From RGIG5675 sp050943435 (GTDB taxonomy: Bacteria > Bacillota > Clostridia > Oscillospirales > Ruminococcaceae), in contig JBMNPE010000082.1 in assembly GCA_050943435.1 (NCBI GenBank), positions 1 to 5,892 on the forward strand: a stretch of DNA of 5,892 bases. Reading direction: 5' to 3'. The position numbers were made by a program, and so were the translations under genes. How positions within the stretch are numbered: the first letter of the stretch is position 1; every line of letters begins with the position of its first letter. This document shows, one piece after another, positions 5,751 through 5,892 of this stretch. The notes beneath the pieces are model-generated. The model did not search any database and had not been told where the DNA came from. It saw only the letters and a program-made list of their open reading frames with translations.

Positions 5751-5892
5751 CTCTAACTATCCTGTCCGAGCCCTTGACTGCAGCTGTCAGGAGCACCATG
5801 TTGAAAACCGTCTCGCCGAGATACTTCCAGACTGCCGCCACTGGAGTCATGTCAGCGTCCACTGTGGGAGGAGTTGAAGCAAACGCAGAGAA
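5734..5892 (-). CDS. C-terminal end of an unidentified protein (runs off right edge)
   Basis: The last 52 codons of a minus-strand gene are visible, ending at TGA 5736-5734 with a second TGA directly after. A short hydrophobic stretch (ETVFNMVLLTAAV) lies between a T/P/D-rich part and a polar end, SDRIVREMTGI, so a membrane-associated C-terminus is possible. Codon choice is similar to prgI and virB4. The stop lies inside a terminator-like hairpin, which supports a real gene end. No family is recognised. If it belongs to the conjugation operon it would be the gene upstream of the metabolic block, but that cannot be judged from this fragment. Confidence 0.5.
   Translation of the reverse strand, partial: FSAFASTPPTVDADMTPVAAVWKYLGETVFNMVLLTAAVKGSDRIVREMTGI

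Noticed and set aside
5798..5892. Plus-strand frame from ATG 5798 open to the right edge, with AGGAG 4 nt upstream
   Set aside because: Spacing is too short for a good start. The minus-strand frame here has a clean stop with a terminator-like hairpin and better codon choice; the two cannot easily both be real.
1..5892. CRISPR array, tRNA/rRNA genes, insertion sequence ends or flanking attachment repeats
   Set aside because: No spaced repeats, tRNA-like cloverleaf, transposase or matching flanking repeats were seen; the only tandem repeat is the two-copy 12-mer at 5179-5202.

Overview
The window looks like chromosomal or integrated-element DNA of an anaerobic Gram-positive bacterium (Bacillota, Clostridia-like) with fairly GC-rich coding sequence. 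The pointers are a class III (Firmicutes-type) fructose-1,6-bisphosphatase, the paired 'GGGtGRT' and NifU-like scaffold genes common in gut anaerobes, a PrgI/VirB4 conjugation pair of the Gram-positive Tn1549/CD1110 type, good GGAGG-type ribosome binding sites, frequent GTG/TTG starts, and intrinsic terminators. A closer taxonomic assignment is not supported by sequence reading alone.

Layout, left to right. Positions 1-837 (minus) hold the N-terminal 279 residues of a VirB4/TraE-like conjugation ATPase that runs off the left edge. It overlaps the end of prgI (821-1228, minus), which encodes a small two-helix membrane protein of the same secretion apparatus. Positions 1229-1345 are non-coding and hold two tandem minus-strand terminator hairpins. 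Upstream on the same strand is a three-gene metabolic block: fbp (3120-5102), an iron-sulfur scaffold-like gene (2366-3058) and a GGGtGRT family gene (1346-2347). It is served by a candidate extended -10 promoter at about 5206-5214, with a perfect 12-bp tandem repeat at the expected transcription start. To the right, 5305-5693 (plus) is an unrecognised, lower-GC reading frame that appears to change frame near 5555. At the right edge, 5734-5892 (minus) is the C-terminal end of an unidentified protein whose stop codons lie in the loop of a strong hairpin.

How the genes work together. fbp, the scaffold gene and the GGGtGRT gene are spaced like one operon (61 and 18 bp gaps) that ends at the tandem terminators. 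Fbp is the committed gluconeogenic phosphatase. The other two are a recurrent pair of unknown function. prgI and virB4 are translationally coupled parts of a type IV secretion/conjugation system. The most notable point is architectural: the conjugation genes begin directly behind the metabolic operon's terminators, with no promoter visible between them. The metabolic block may therefore sit within, or at the edge of, an integrated conjugative element. This is an inference and depends on sequence outside the window.
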